A DNA stretch of 64,000 nucleotides from Nocardioides_C sp963700955 (GTDB lineage Bacteria > Actinomycetota > Actinomycetes > Propionibacteriales > Nocardioidaceae), in the NCBI GenBank assembly GCA_963700955.1, contig CAVOZH010000011.1:496001-560000 (forward strand), given 5' to 3'. Both the position numbers and the translations under genes were made by a program. The notes beneath the pieces are model-generated. The model saw only the letters and a list, made by a program, of their open reading frames with translations. It was not told the DNA's origin and did not search any database. Numbering within the stretch: the first letter of the stretch is position 1; each line of letters begins with the position of its first letter. Below, piece by piece: positions 1 to 8,381 of this stretch.

Positions 1-349
1 CGTAGGCGAAGTAGCCGATGACCACCGGGTACTCCAGCACCTCGTAGCGACCGCCGGTGTCGCTGAACGGCAGCCGTCCCTCCGCGAAGCCGCGACCGGT
101 GTAGAGGTACGGGACGTCGGAGTAGCACATCGCGGAGTACCGCAGCTCGCCGTCGGCCCAGTTCGTGTTCACGCACGGCGTCTTCTGCACCATGCCGAGC
201 ACGAAGGCGAGCGCCGTGACCGCGAGCACCACACGCACCGGTGTCCACCACGGGTGTGGCGCCGCGTGCTCGCCGACCGGCCCTCCGACGACCTCGCTCG
301 CGACGGTCGCGACGGGGTCCTCGAGGGAGGGCCGGGACGGCTCGATCAC
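1..349 (-). CDS. DUF2029 / GT87-like membrane glycosyltransferase, N-terminal part (runs off window)
   Basis: The first 116 codons of a leftward gene whose 3' end lies outside the window. It starts with GTG at 349, 1 nt past the stop of the upstream PBP gene, so the two are probably co-transcribed. A cytoplasmic N-terminus of about 35 residues is followed by one hydrophobic segment (VLAVTALAFVLGMVQ) and then an extracytoplasmic stretch with SDVPYLYTGRGF and YEVLEYPVVIGY. These features recall the start of DUF2029/GT87 polyprenyl-phosphate-dependent mannosyltransferases. A gene of this family follows ponA1 in Mycobacterium (Rv0051), which supports the call. The substrate cannot be told from the fragment. 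Confidence 0.7.
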   Translation of the reverse strand, partial: MIEPSRPSLEDPVATVASEVVGGPVGEHAAPHPWWTPVRVVLAVTALAFVLGMVQKTPCVNTNWADGELRYSAMCYSDVPYLYTGRGFAEGRLPFSDTGGRYEVLEYPVVIGYFAY

Positions 350-350
350 G

Positions 351-2576
351 CTACGGACTCGTGCCGTTGTTGCCGTTCCCGTTTCCGTTCCCGGGCGAGG
401 ACGACGGATCCGGCCCGGGAAGAATCGTGGGCTGCTCACTCGGCGTCGGGGTCGGCGTCGGGGTCGGCGTCGGCGTCTGCTTCGGCTTGGGCGTGTGCTT
501 CGGCTTCGGCGTCTCGCTCGGCGTCTCGCTCGGCGACGGGCTCGGGGTCTCGCTCGGCGACGGGCTCGGGGTGTACGTCGGGCTGGGCCGCCCGTTGACG
601 TAGTCGACCTTGGGGAACTCCTCACAGTCCTTGCCGGCGAGCGCCTTGGACATGAAGGTCGTCCAGGTCTTCGTCGGGTAGCCGGCGCCGAAGAAGTCGG
701 TCTCACCGCCCACACCGTCGAGGTTCTCGGTGCCGGCCTGGCCCTTGACGTACATCACCGAGGCGGAGAGCGTCGGGGTGTAGCCCGCGAACCAGGCCGA
801 GGTCACCCCGGGCTTGTTGGGCCGGAGGTTCGCCGTGCCGGTCTTGCCGGCCGCCGGGCAGCCCAGCTCCTGCGCTGCGCTGCCCGTGCCCGACTTGACC
901 ACCTGCTCCTGGGCGTAGACGACGTTGGAGTTCACGTCCTCGGGGAAGGCGCGCTCCTCCTTCTTCTGGTGGGCGTAGAGGGTGTCGCCGTTGCCGTCGG
1001 TGACCTTGTCGATGACGAACCAGTCGTCACGCCTGCCCTCGTTGGCGAACGTGGCGTAGGCCGAGGCCAGGTCCACCGGCTTGATGTCGGCGGTGCCCAG
1101 CGTGATCGTCGGGTCGGGCTTGAGCCCGGGTGCGTTGCGCGGGATGCCGGCCGCCACGGCGGCGTCGATGACCTCTTGCGCCCCGTGGTCCATGCTCATC
1201 GTCATGTCGACGTACGCGGTGTTGATGGACTCGATGGTCGCCTTCAGCATGTTCACGGGTCCGTACTTGTGCCCTTGCTCGTTGCCCACCTCCCGGCCGT
1301 CGGGGAAGGTGTAGAGGTCGCCCTCGAAGGTGTCGAACAGGCTGAAGTCGTTCATCAGGCCGGCGGCGAGGGCGAAGGGCTTGAACGTCGACCCGGGCTG
1401 GCGGCCCGTCATCGCCCAGTTGCGCTGGTCCTTGACGTAGTCCGGTCCGCCGTACATTGCCTTGAGCTTGCCCGTGCCGGGCTCCACCGCGGCGAGGGCG
1501 ACGTTCACGCCCTTGGCGTTGACCTTCGGCCGCTCCTCCTTGACCGCCTGCTCCGCGGCGCGCTGCATCTTCTTCGAGAAGGTGGTGGTGACCCGCAGGC
1601 CGCCACCCTCGATGTCCGCCTCGGTGAAGTCGGCCTGGCCGCTCTCGACCAGCTCGCGGAGCTTGGCCTTGACCAGCGACAGCAGGTAGCCCTTGGACCC
1701 ACCCAGGCTGTCCTGGACCTTGGCCTTCGGGAACTTCGGGAGCTTCTCGGCGTCCTTCTCGGCGACGGAGGGGTCGAGCACGCCCATGTCGGCCATGCCG
1801 TTGAGGACGTAGTGGTAGCGGTTCTCGAGTCGCTCCTTCACATCCGGCCCGTCAGCGGGGTCCATGTTGCCGGGAGAGTTCAGGATCGACGCGAGGACGG
1901 CGCCCTCCTGGACGCTGAGGTCCTTGGCGTCCTTGTGGAAGTAGGCCTGGGCCGCGGCCTGGATGCCGTAGGCACCACGACCGAAGTAGATGGTGTTCAG
2001 GTAGCCCTGGAGGATCTCCTCCTTGGACCGCTGGTTGTGCAGCTTCAGGGAGAGGAAGGCCTCCTTGAACTTCCGCGACATCGTCCGTTCCTGCGACAGA
2101 TAGAGCACCTTGACGTACTGCTGGGTGATCGTGGACGCACCCTGGGTCGACTCGCTCGTCGCGTTGCTGAACGCCGCACGGAGGATGCCCTTGGGGTCGA
2201 TCCCCCGGTCCTTCCAGAAGTTGCGGTTCTCCGCTGCGACGACGGCGTCCTGCACGTGCTGCGGCACCTCGCTGAGCGGGATGCTCTCGCGGTTCTGGGT
2301 GGCGAAACGGCCGAGCTCGGTCTTGCCGTCGGCGTAGTAGACGAAGGTGGTCTGCGCCTCGAAGTCCTTGTTCGGGTCCGGGATGTCGGTTGCCGCGTAG
2401 ACGTAGGCGAAGCCGAGGCCACCCACCACCAGGCCGACTAGACCGGCCACGAGGATCCAGGTCAGGATGCGGCGGCCGAGGCTCTTCCGGGGTCCGTGGG
2501 AGCCCGGCTTTCCACCCGTGCTCCGACCGCCGCTGCGGCCTCCTGGGGGCGTGCTGGCCTTGCGCTGTGCACTCAA
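351..2576 (-). CDS. Bifunctional class A penicillin-binding protein (transglycosylase/transpeptidase)
   Basis: Polymerises lipid II into glycan strands and cross-links stem peptides outside the membrane. The TTG at 2576 gives 741 residues and has a GGAGA 7-8 nt upstream; an upstream GTG at 2669 would add 31 unlikely residues. Order: basic cytoplasmic tail, one membrane anchor (about 35-60), GT51 transglycosylase with AAENRNFWKDRGID and GASTITQQY, then transpeptidase with STFK (nucleophile Ser), SINT (SxN) and KTGT. The C-terminus from about 690 is a Pro/Thr/Ser tail of SETPSPSPS-type repeats ending in a Gly/Asn run, probably spanning the wall. It is divergent from the PadR gene. Neighbours PadR and ino1 match the ponA1 (Rv0050) locus of Mycobacterium. 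Confidence 0.95.
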   Translation of the reverse strand: MSAQRKASTPPGGRSGGRSTGGKPGSHGPRKSLGRRILTWILVAGLVGLVVGGLGFAYVYAATDIPDPNKDFEAQTTFVYYADGKTELGRFATQNRESIPLSEVPQHVQDAVVAAENRNFWKDRGIDPKGILRAAFSNATSESTQGASTITQQYVKVLYLSQERTMSRKFKEAFLSLKLHNQRSKEEILQGYLNTIYFGRGAYGIQAAAQAYFHKDAKDLSVQEGAVLASILNSPGNMDPADGPDVKERLENRYHYVLNGMADMGVLDPSVAEKDAEKLPKFPKAKVQDSLGGSKGYLLSLVKAKLRELVESGQADFTEADIEGGGLRVTTTFSKKMQRAAEQAVKEERPKVNAKGVNVALAAVEPGTGKLKAMYGGPDYVKDQRNWAMTGRQPGSTFKPFALAAGLMNDFSLFDTFEGDLYTFPDGREVGNEQGHKYGPVNMLKATIESINTAYVDMTMSMDHGAQEVIDAAVAAGIPRNAPGLKPDPTITLGTADIKPVDLASAYATFANEGRRDDWFVIDKVTDGNGDTLYAHQKKEERAFPEDVNSNVVYAQEQVVKSGTGSAAQELGCPAAGKTGTANLRPNKPGVTSAWFAGYTPTLSASVMYVKGQAGTENLDGVGGETDFFGAGYPTKTWTTFMSKALAGKDCEEFPKVDYVNGRPSPTYTPSPSPSETPSPSPSETPSETPKPKHTPKPKQTPTPTPTPTPTPSEQPTILPGPDPSSSPGNGNGNGNNGTSP

Positions 2577-2695
2577 GAGTTTTCTCCGGGACAGGGGAAG
2601 TCGAACAACTGCTGCAGAGAAGGGTACGGCGACCCACCCGAACCAGGGCAAACGTGCGACGTGGGTCACGCTGGACGCGCCTACTGGCGCTGGCT

Positions 2696-2705
2696 CGATA
2701 TATCG
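2696..2705. promoter_or_regulatory. Palindrome CGATATATCG in the PBP/PadR divergent promoter region
   Basis: A perfect 10-bp AT-rich palindrome sits 52 bp before the PadR start and 120 bp before the PBP start, followed by GGTACGATAGG. PadR proteins commonly bind their own promoter, so this is a candidate operator. That role is inferred from position only; the sequence is not the classical ATGT/ACAT PadR box. Confidence 0.3.
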
Positions 2706-2756
2706 GTACGATAGGTTCTTCCGCTATCAGCACTGGGCTCGGAAAGAAGGTACGGC

Positions 2757-3368
2757 GTGGCACGGCGCGGCGACACCCTCGAGCTCGCGGTCCTCGGACT
2801 GCTGCACGAGTCGCCCATGCACGGCTACGAGCTGCGCAAGCAGCTGAACGCCGTCCTCGGCTGGGGGCGGGTCCTGTCCTACGGCTCGCTCTACCCTGCG
2901 CTCAAGCGGATGCTCAAGGCCGGGTGGATCGCCGAGCACGCGACGTCCGAAGGCCGCAGCGGTACGGCGAGCAGCGGGTCGGTCGGGGTGAGCCGGAGGC
3001 AGCGCATCGTCTACGAGCTCACCGAGGCCGGGAACGCCCGCTTCACCGACCTGATGGGCCAGGCCGGCCCCTCGGCGTGGGAGGACGACAACTTCGACGT
3101 GCGGTTCGCGTTCTTCAGCCGCACGGACATGGAGATCCGGCTGCGCATCCTCGAAGGCCGCCGTACCCGCCTCGAGGAGCGCCTCGAGCGCGTGCAGAGC
3201 CAGCTCGAGCGCACCCAGAAGCAGATGGACCGCTACGCCATGGAGCTCCAGCGCCACGGGGTCGAGTCCGTCGAGCGGGAGGTCCGGTGGCTCTCGGACC
3301 TCATCGCCGCTGAGCGGACCGCAGAAGAGCAGAGCCCCCTCGACAACCGCCCGACAGAAACCGCTTAG
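2757..3368 (+). CDS. PadR-family transcriptional regulator
   Basis: Cytoplasmic winged-helix repressor of 203 residues starting at GTG 2757, with GGAAAGAAGG upstream. The N-terminal PadR domain reads LELAVLGLLHESPMHGYELRKQ, then YGSLYPALKRMLKAGWI, the usual recognition-helix and wing region. An inserted Gly/Ser stretch (about 65-80) comes before RIVYELTEAG. The C-terminal half is a long charged coiled-coil (about 125-190) with ERLERVQSQLERTQKQMDR, the usual dimerisation arm. It ends 17 nt before ino1, so the two may form one operon. The PadR-ino1 pair is conserved in actinobacteria (Rv0047c-Rv0046c), suggesting local control of inositol or wall genes. The effector is unknown. Confidence 0.92.
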   Translation: MARRGDTLELAVLGLLHESPMHGYELRKQLNAVLGWGRVLSYGSLYPALKRMLKAGWIAEHATSEGRSGTASSGSVGVSRRQRIVYELTEAGNARFTDLMGQAGPSAWEDDNFDVRFAFFSRTDMEIRLRILEGRRTRLEERLERVQSQLERTQKQMDRYAMELQRHGVESVEREVRWLSDLIAAERTAEEQSPLDNRPTETA

Positions 3369-3385
3369 CCAGTGAGGAGAGCCCG

Positions 3386-4465
3386 ATGGGTTCGGTACGT
3401 GTAGCAATCGTGGGAGTGGGCAACTGCGCCACCTCCCTGATCCAAGGCGTGGAGTACTACAAGGACGCTGACCCCGACGCCAACGTGCCGGGCCTCATGC
3501 ACGTCAAGTTCGGGGAGTACCACGTCTCCGACGTCCAGTTCGTCGCCGCCTTCGACGTCGACGCCAAGAAGGTCGGCTTCGACCTCTCCGATGCGATCAA
3601 CAACTCCGAGAACAACACGATCAAGATCGCCGACGTGCCGCCGACCGGCGTCACCGTCCAGCGTGGTCCGACGCTCGACGGCCTCGGCAAGTACTACCTC
3701 GAGACCATCGACGAGTCCGACCACGACCCGGTCGACGTCGTCGCCGCGCTGAAGGAGTCCCAGGCGGACGTCCTCGTGTCCTACCTCCCGGTGGGCTCGG
3801 AGGAGGCCGACAAGTTCTACGCCCAGTGCGCGATCGACGCGGGCGTGGCCTTCGTGAACGCGCTCCCGGTGTTCATCGCCTCCGACCCGGTCTGGGCGAA
3901 GAAGTTCGAGGACGCGGGCGTCCCGATCGTCGGTGACGACATCAAGTCCCAGGTCGGCGCGACCATCACCCACCGCGTGATGGCGAAGCTGTTCGAGGAC
4001 CGCGGCGTGGTGCTCGACCGCACCTACCAGCTCAACGTCGGCGGCAACATGGACTTCAAGAACATGCTCGAGCGCGACCGTCTCGAGTCCAAGAAGGTCT
4101 CCAAGACCCAGGCCGTCACCTCGAACATCGGGCACGACCTCGGTGCCCGCAACGTGCACATCGGCCCCTCGGACTACGTCCAGTGGCTCGACGACCGCAA
4201 GTGGGCCTACGTCCGGCTCGAGGGTCGCGCCTTCGGCGACGTGCCGCTGAACCTCGAGTACAAGCTCGAGGTGTGGGACTCCCCCAACAGCGCCGGGATC
4301 ATCATCGACGCCGTGCGCGCCGCCAAGATCGCCCTCGACCGGGGCATCGGCGGCCCGATCCTTTCGGCGTCGACGTACCTCATGAAGTCCCCGCCGGTGC
4401 AGATGCCCGACGACCAGGGCCGCGCGCAGCTCGAGGCGTTCATCCGCGGCGAGGTCGAGCGCTGA
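3386..4465 (+). CDS. ino1: Inositol-3-phosphate synthase (myo-inositol-1-phosphate synthase)
   Basis: Converts glucose-6-phosphate to inositol-3-phosphate with NAD, the entry to phosphatidylinositol and mycothiol synthesis in actinobacteria. The 359-residue length matches the short actinobacterial type. The N-terminal Rossmann segment VRVAIVGVGNCATSLIQG binds NAD. Further family signatures are GDDIKSQVGATITHR, NVGGNMDFKNML and LEYKLEVWDSPNSAGIIIDA, the last two lining the active site. ATG 3386 is preceded by GAGGAGAG. It follows the PadR gene closely and ends ahead of a strong hairpin terminator. Mycothiol and PI are its likely downstream products here, though no mycothiol gene is in this window. 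Confidence 0.96.
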   Translation: MGSVRVAIVGVGNCATSLIQGVEYYKDADPDANVPGLMHVKFGEYHVSDVQFVAAFDVDAKKVGFDLSDAINNSENNTIKIADVPPTGVTVQRGPTLDGLGKYYLETIDESDHDPVDVVAALKESQADVLVSYLPVGSEEADKFYAQCAIDAGVAFVNALPVFIASDPVWAKKFEDAGVPIVGDDIKSQVGATITHRVMAKLFEDRGVVLDRTYQLNVGGNMDFKNMLERDRLESKKVSKTQAVTSNIGHDLGARNVHIGPSDYVQWLDDRKWAYVRLEGRAFGDVPLNLEYKLEVWDSPNSAGIIIDAVRAAKIALDRGIGGPILSASTYLMKSPPVQMPDDQGRAQLEAFIRGEVER

Positions 4466-4505
4466 CCTCACCGCCTCGCGTCTGAGGCGGGTGACTCTGC
4501 GCCCC

Positions 4506-4550
4506 GACGAACGGGGGCCCGGGACTACTCTGGGCCCTCGTTCGTCTTTG
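4506..4550 (+). terminator. Rho-independent terminator after ino1
   Basis: A 15-bp inverted repeat (4506-4520 with 4532-4546), fully paired in RNA with one G-U, an 11-nt loop, then TTT. It begins 41 nt past the ino1 stop and abuts the dispersed repeat at 4550. Confidence 0.8.
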
Positions 4551-4607
4551 TAACGCGGGGTTATGGACGGTCCCCACGGGGTATGCCGCTTGGGATGCGT
4601 CCAGAGC
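4550..4607 (+). repeat. Dispersed 3'-end hairpin repeat, copy A
   Basis: Carries the invariant box TAACGCGGGGTTA followed by GGACGGT and, about 25 nt on, CCGCTTGGGATGCGTCC. It reads in the same direction as ino1 and lies straight after its terminator, in the leader of the MFS gene. The central palindrome of copy B is degenerate here and replaced by a CCCC-AC-GGGG mini-hairpin. Confidence 0.75.
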
Positions 4608-4640
4608 ACTGAGGGAGTCTCCGGGAAGGAGCCGCACAGC

Positions 4641-5945
4641 GTGACGACGTGGCGGCACCTCGTACACCTGCTGCGCGGGAAGTGGTTCCGCAGGCTGTTC
4701 TCGGTCCGCGTGACGAGCCAGTTCGCCGACGGCGTCTTCCAGGTCGCGCTCGCGTCGTACGTCATCTTCTCCCCCGAGCGAGCCCCCTCACCGGCCGCGA
4801 TCGCCGGAGCGCTCGCCGTCGTCCTCCTGCCGTTCAGCGTCCTCGGGCCGTTCGTCGGGGTCTTCCTGGACCGGTGGTCGCGCCGTCAGGTCCTTGCCGT
4901 CTCCAACTCCGTGCGGGTCGTCCTGGTCGTGGCCATCGCGGTAGGGGTGGCCGCGGACCTCGCCGTCCCGGCCGCGCTGGTCCTGATCCTGGCCGCGCTG
5001 TCGGTCAACCGCTTCCTGCTCGCGGGGCTCTCCGCCTCGCTTCCCCACGTCGTGGACCCTCCCGACCTGATCATGGCCAACGCCGTGACGCCGACCAGTG
5101 GCACGCTCGCCGCCCTCGTGGGGTTCGGCGTCGGTACGGCGGAGCGGCTGCTCATCGAGCGCGGCGGCGTGAACGGCGACGTGGTCGTGCTGCTCACCGC
5201 GGCGGCGCTCTACGGCGTCGCGGTGCTCCTCTCGCTGCGCATCCCGCGGCCACTGCTCGGCCCGTCGTACGACCCGACCCGTCCGGCGGTGCGCGAGGCC
5301 GCCCGCCACGTCGCACGCGGCCTCGTCGACGGCCTGGCGCACCTTGCCCATCGGCGCACGGCGGCCCACGGCCTCGCGACGATCGGCGCCCAGCGGTTCT
5401 TCTTCGGCGTCTCGACGGTGATGCTGATCCTGCTGTACCGGAACTACTTCAACTCCTCGAGCGAGGTCGACGCCGCCTTCAACGGGCTCGCGCTAGCGAT
5501 CCTCGTCAGCGGCGCGGGGTTCATCAGCGCCGCGTTCCTCACCCCGTTCGCCACCGAGCGGGTCACCCTGCGGACCTGGATCCTGGCTCTGCTCGGGACG
5601 GCGGCGTTCACCCAGCTGGTACCCGGGGCGTTCTTCACCGAACCGGCGCTGCTGGTCTCGTCGTTCTTCCTCGGCGTCGCGTCCCAGGGCATCAAGATCT
5701 GCGTGGACACCCTCGTGCAGGCCGGGGTGGACGACGCCTTCCGAGGTCGGATCTTCTCGTTGTACGACGTGATCTTCAACGTCGCGTTCGTCGCGGCGGC
5801 GGCTGTGGCGGCCGTCGTACTCCCGGAGACCGGCAGGTCCTACTGGGTCGTCGCCGCCATCTCCCTCGGGTACGTCGTCACCGCACTGCTCTACGCCCGC
5901 GCCTCGAGGCGACACGCGCGGGCAGCAGGTAGCACGGGACGCTAG
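4641..5945 (+). CDS. Major facilitator superfamily transporter
   Basis: A 434-residue integral membrane protein, mostly hydrophobic with about 12 predicted segments. GTG 4641 is preferred because GGGAAGGA lies about 10 nt upstream. An ATG at 4563 would place the first 26 residues inside the dispersed repeat and the leader. The first segments carry LASYVIF and FLDRWSRRQVLAVSNS, the latter matching the loop 2-3 D-R-x-x-R/K motif of MFS proteins. The last loop ends in a basic tail (ARASRRHARAAGS). This looks like the integrator-of-drug or MDR-like MFS subgroup. Substrate unknown. It converges on a TetR remnant, which may once have regulated it. Confidence 0.85.
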   Translation: MTTWRHLVHLLRGKWFRRLFSVRVTSQFADGVFQVALASYVIFSPERAPSPAAIAGALAVVLLPFSVLGPFVGVFLDRWSRRQVLAVSNSVRVVLVVAIAVGVAADLAVPAALVLILAALSVNRFLLAGLSASLPHVVDPPDLIMANAVTPTSGTLAALVGFGVGTAERLLIERGGVNGDVVVLLTAAALYGVAVLLSLRIPRPLLGPSYDPTRPAVREAARHVARGLVDGLAHLAHRRTAAHGLATIGAQRFFFGVSTVMLILLYRNYFNSSSEVDAAFNGLALAILVSGAGFISAAFLTPFATERVTLRTWILALLGTAAFTQLVPGAFFTEPALLVSSFFLGVASQGIKICVDTLVQAGVDDAFRGRIFSLYDVIFNVAFVAAAAVAAVVLPETGRSYWVVAAISLGYVVTALLYARASRRHARAAGSTGR

Positions 5946-6090
5946 CCCTTGCCGAGCCTGCTCGCGCCTCCACGAGCAGCGCGACGCCGTCGAGCATCCG
6001 CTGGAGTCCGAACTCGAACTGCTCAACCGGGTCGTCGTCCTCGGCGAACTCGCCGTCGGCGACCAGCTCGCGCACCGCGGGGAAGGTCAC
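5945..6090 (-). pseudogene. Remnant of a second TetR-family regulator (C-terminal piece)
   Basis: Frame from GTG 6084 (or codon 6090) reads FPAVRELVADGEF, EDDDPVEQFEFGLQRMLDG and ALLVEARAG, the typical last helices of TetR/AcrR proteins with the FEFGL..LLDG signature. There is no DNA-binding domain: an intact, different TetR gene ends immediately upstream at 6095. The frame then runs on into the 3' end of the convergent MFS gene. I read this as a decayed regulator of which only about 45 codons remain. It could alternatively be the tail of the neighbouring TetR after an internal rearrangement. Confidence 0.55.
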
Positions 6091-6094
6091 CTCG

Positions 6095-6700
6095 TCAGTC
6101 AGTACGTCGCCCCAGGGCCTCGTCCACGAGCACCCGGGCGCTGTCCTTGGCTACCGCCGGGGCCTCCGGGCTCGCGTCAAGCGAGCCGCTCGCGAGCCCG
6201 CCGTCGAGGAGCAGCGTCAGGCCACGCGCCAGGCCGGACGGGTCGGCCGCACCTGCAGAGGTCGCGAGCTCGCGTACCCACCCCAGAACCGCCAGCTTGT
6301 GGGCCACCGTCCGGTCGTGGACCGGGGACCCGGGGGTCGCCTCCGCGGCGGCGTTGATGAAGGCACAGCCCCGGTACCCGTCGCGCCGGCAGGCCGTGGA
6401 CAGCGCGTCGAAGAGACCGACCAGCTGGTCCGCAGGGTCATCCCCCGCCGCTTCCGCCGCGCTTCGCAGCTGGCCCGTCCACACCGCGTCGACCTTGTCG
6501 AGATACGCCACGGCGAGGTCGTCCTTGGCCGGGAAGTGCTTGTAGAACGTCGCCTTGGCGACCCCTGACTCGGCGATGATCGTGTCGACGCCCACGGCCC
6601 GGATCCCTCGGGCGTAGAACAGCCGGAACGCGGTGTCCAGAATCCGCTCGCGCGCCTGGCTCACCCGAGGCGCCGCCTGTGTCGTCGTCATGGCCCCCAT
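6095..6700 (-). CDS. TetR/AcrR-family repressor of the adjacent reductase operon
   Basis: 201 residues. The N-terminal HTH reads ARERILDTAFRLFYARGIRAVGVDTIIAESGVAKATFYKHFPAKDDLAVAYL (split in families as helix 1-4), a canonical TetR domain. The C-terminal ligand domain contains RRDGYRGCAFINAAAE, shared with the group whose HTH ends in FYKHF. Two starts are possible, ATG 6700 and ATG 6691; the second gives MTTTQAAPRVSQ. The gene is divergent from the reductase-SDR-LLM operon. The 112-bp gap holds three near-identical palindromes, so autoregulation and control of that operon are strongly implied. The ligand is unknown; a redox-active or electrophilic compound would fit the targets. Confidence 0.9.
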   Translation of the reverse strand: MGAMTTTQAAPRVSQARERILDTAFRLFYARGIRAVGVDTIIAESGVAKATFYKHFPAKDDLAVAYLDKVDAVWTGQLRSAAEAAGDDPADQLVGLFDALSTACRRDGYRGCAFINAAAEATPGSPVHDRTVAHKLAVLGWVRELATSAGAADPSGLARGLTLLLDGGLASGSLDASPEAPAVAKDSARVLVDEALGRRTD

Positions 6701-6706
6701 TCAAAC

Positions 6707-6788
6707 AGACAGATCTGTCTACTTCCACCTTGCAGGTAGACAGGTCTGTCTGCTAGCGTCTTCGACAGTGGTAGACAGATCTGTCTAC
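6707..6788. promoter_or_regulatory. Three tandem TetR operators
   Basis: Palindromes at 6707-6720 (AGACAGATCTGTCT, perfect), 6738-6751 (AGACAGGTCTGTCT, centre asymmetric) and 6771-6788 (GTAGACAGATCTGTCTAC, perfect 18 bp). Centres are 31 and 35 bp apart, about three helical turns each. The last lies 25 bp before the reductase ATG and the first only a few bases before the TetR start, so occupancy would block both promoters. Confidence 0.85.
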
Positions 6789-6812
6789 TTCCACCGATCT
6801 TCAGGAGTAACC

Positions 6813-7493
6813 ATGCGCATCGCTGTCCTCGGCACCGGGATGGTCGGACAGGCCATCGCCGCCCGGCTCGACGAGCTCGGTCACGACGTCACCCTCGGCA
6901 CCCGGAGCCCCGAGGCAACACTTGCCCGCAACGAGCCCGACGGGATGGGCAACCCCGGAGTCGGCGTCTGGGCGGGAGAGCACCCGACCATCACGCTGGC
7001 GACCTTCCGCGACGCAGCCGCCTCCGCAGAGCTGGTCGTCAACGCGACAGGCGGCGCCGTCTCGCTCGAGGTGCTCGAGGCCGCGGGCGCGGCGAACCTG
7101 GCCGGCAAGGTGCTGGTCGACATCGCCAACCCGCTGGACTTCTCCCAGGGCATGCCACCCACGCTGTTCGTGAAGGACACCGACTCCCTCGGCGAGCAGG
7201 TCCAGCGGGCGTTCCCTGACGCCAAGGTCGTGAAGACCCTCAACACCATGAACGCTCACCTGATGGCGAACCCCAAGCAGCTCGCCGGCGGCGACCACTC
7301 GGTGTTCGTCTCCGGCAACGACGCCGACGCCAAGGAGACGGTGACCTCGCTGCTCACCAGCATGGGCCACACCGACGTGATCGACCTCGGCGACATCAGC
7401 ACCGCCCGGGGAACCGAGATGCTCCTTCCGGTCTGGCTCCGCCTGTGGGGCGCCCTCGGCACGCCGGCCTTCAACTTCAAGATCGTCCGCTGA
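6813..7493 (+). CDS. NADPH-dependent F420 reductase-like / NAD(P)-binding oxidoreductase
   Basis: 226 residues from ATG 6813 with CAGGAG upstream. The N-terminal Rossmann motif is MRIAVLGTGMVGQAIAARL, followed by LGTRSPEAT, the NADP-preferring end of strand 2. Later features are VDIANPLDF and KVVKTLNTMNAHLMANP, typical of the NADP_oxidored/F420-dependent NADP reductase family. First gene of a TetR-controlled operon; the SDR starts 1 nt after its stop. With the LLM enzyme downstream it could supply or use reduced F420, but the family also contains non-F420 members. Confidence 0.85.
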   Translation: MRIAVLGTGMVGQAIAARLDELGHDVTLGTRSPEATLARNEPDGMGNPGVGVWAGEHPTITLATFRDAAASAELVVNATGGAVSLEVLEAAGAANLAGKVLVDIANPLDFSQGMPPTLFVKDTDSLGEQVQRAFPDAKVVKTLNTMNAHLMANPKQLAGGDHSVFVSGNDADAKETVTSLLTSMGHTDVIDLGDISTARGTEMLLPVWLRLWGALGTPAFNFKIVR

Positions 7494-7494
7494 C

Positions 7495-8381
7495 ATGACG
7501 ACCCGGGACCCGATGCAGGGCAAGACGCGTGCTGGTGACCGGAGGCACCGGCGGGATCGGACGGGCCACCGCCGAGGGGCTCGCCCGGCTCGGGGCCCGG
7601 GTCGGCATCGTCGGACGGGACCGCACCCGCGCCGAGCAGGCTGCCGAGGAGATCCGAGAGTCGGCGGGCCACGACGCCGTGGACGTGTTCGTCGCCGACC
7701 TGTCGTCGCAAGGCGAGGTGCGCCGCCTGGCCGAGGAGGTCCTGTCGACGTACCCACGGCTGGACGTGCTCGTCAACAACGTCGGCGGCTACTGGGCCCA
7801 CCGGCACACGACCGTCGACGGCCTCGAGCACACGTTTGCGCTGAACCACCTCGCGCCGTTCCTGCTCACCAACCTGCTGCTCGAGCGGCTGACGACCAAC
7901 GCGTTCCAGCCGAGTGGTCAACGTGTCCTCCGGGGCCCAGTCCATGGGACGCATCGACTTCGACGACCTCCAGGGCGCACGTCGCTACAACGGCCAGCGC
8001 GCCTACAGCCAGTCCAAGCTCGCGAACGTGCTGTTCACCTATGAGCTCGCCCGCCGGATCGAGGGCACCGGGGTCTCCGCGAACGTCCTGCACCCCGGAG
8101 TCGTGGCCACGGCCTTCGGCCGGGAGGACAGCGGACGGTGGATGCGGCTCATGCTGCCGGTCGTGCGCCCGTTCATGAAGACACCGGAGCAGGGCGCCGC
8201 GACCTCGGTCCACCTGGCCTCGTCGCCGGAGGTCGAAGGAGTGAGCGGACGCTACTTCGTCGGCTCGCGGACCAAGCAGTCGAGCCGTCGCAGCTACGAT
8301 CAAGACGTGGCCCGACGGCTGTGGGACGTCAGTGCCCGGCTGACCGGTCTCGGTTCCTCGCACATCTTGGAGACGCCATGA
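7495..8381 (+). pseudogene. Short-chain dehydrogenase/reductase with two single-base frameshifts
   Basis: The reading frame shifts near 7527 and near 7904, each time by +1. Removing one base at each point restores a 294-residue SDR. The N-terminus becomes MTTRDPMQGKT then VLVTGGTGGIGRATAEGLA (TGxxxGIG cofactor loop). Then come NNVGG, NASSRVVNVSSGAQ (catalytic Ser) and YSQSK (YxxxK). ATG 7495 is 1 nt after the reductase stop, and the stop overlaps the next ATG (ATGA), so it sits in the operon. As written the enzyme would be broken into three frames. Real decay and sequencing error are both possible; the otherwise intact motifs favour recent or artefactual damage. Confidence 0.8.

Noticed and set aside
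7495..8044. Programmed ribosomal frameshifting in the SDR gene
   Set aside because: No slippery heptamer or downstream pseudoknot is visible, and two shifts would be needed.
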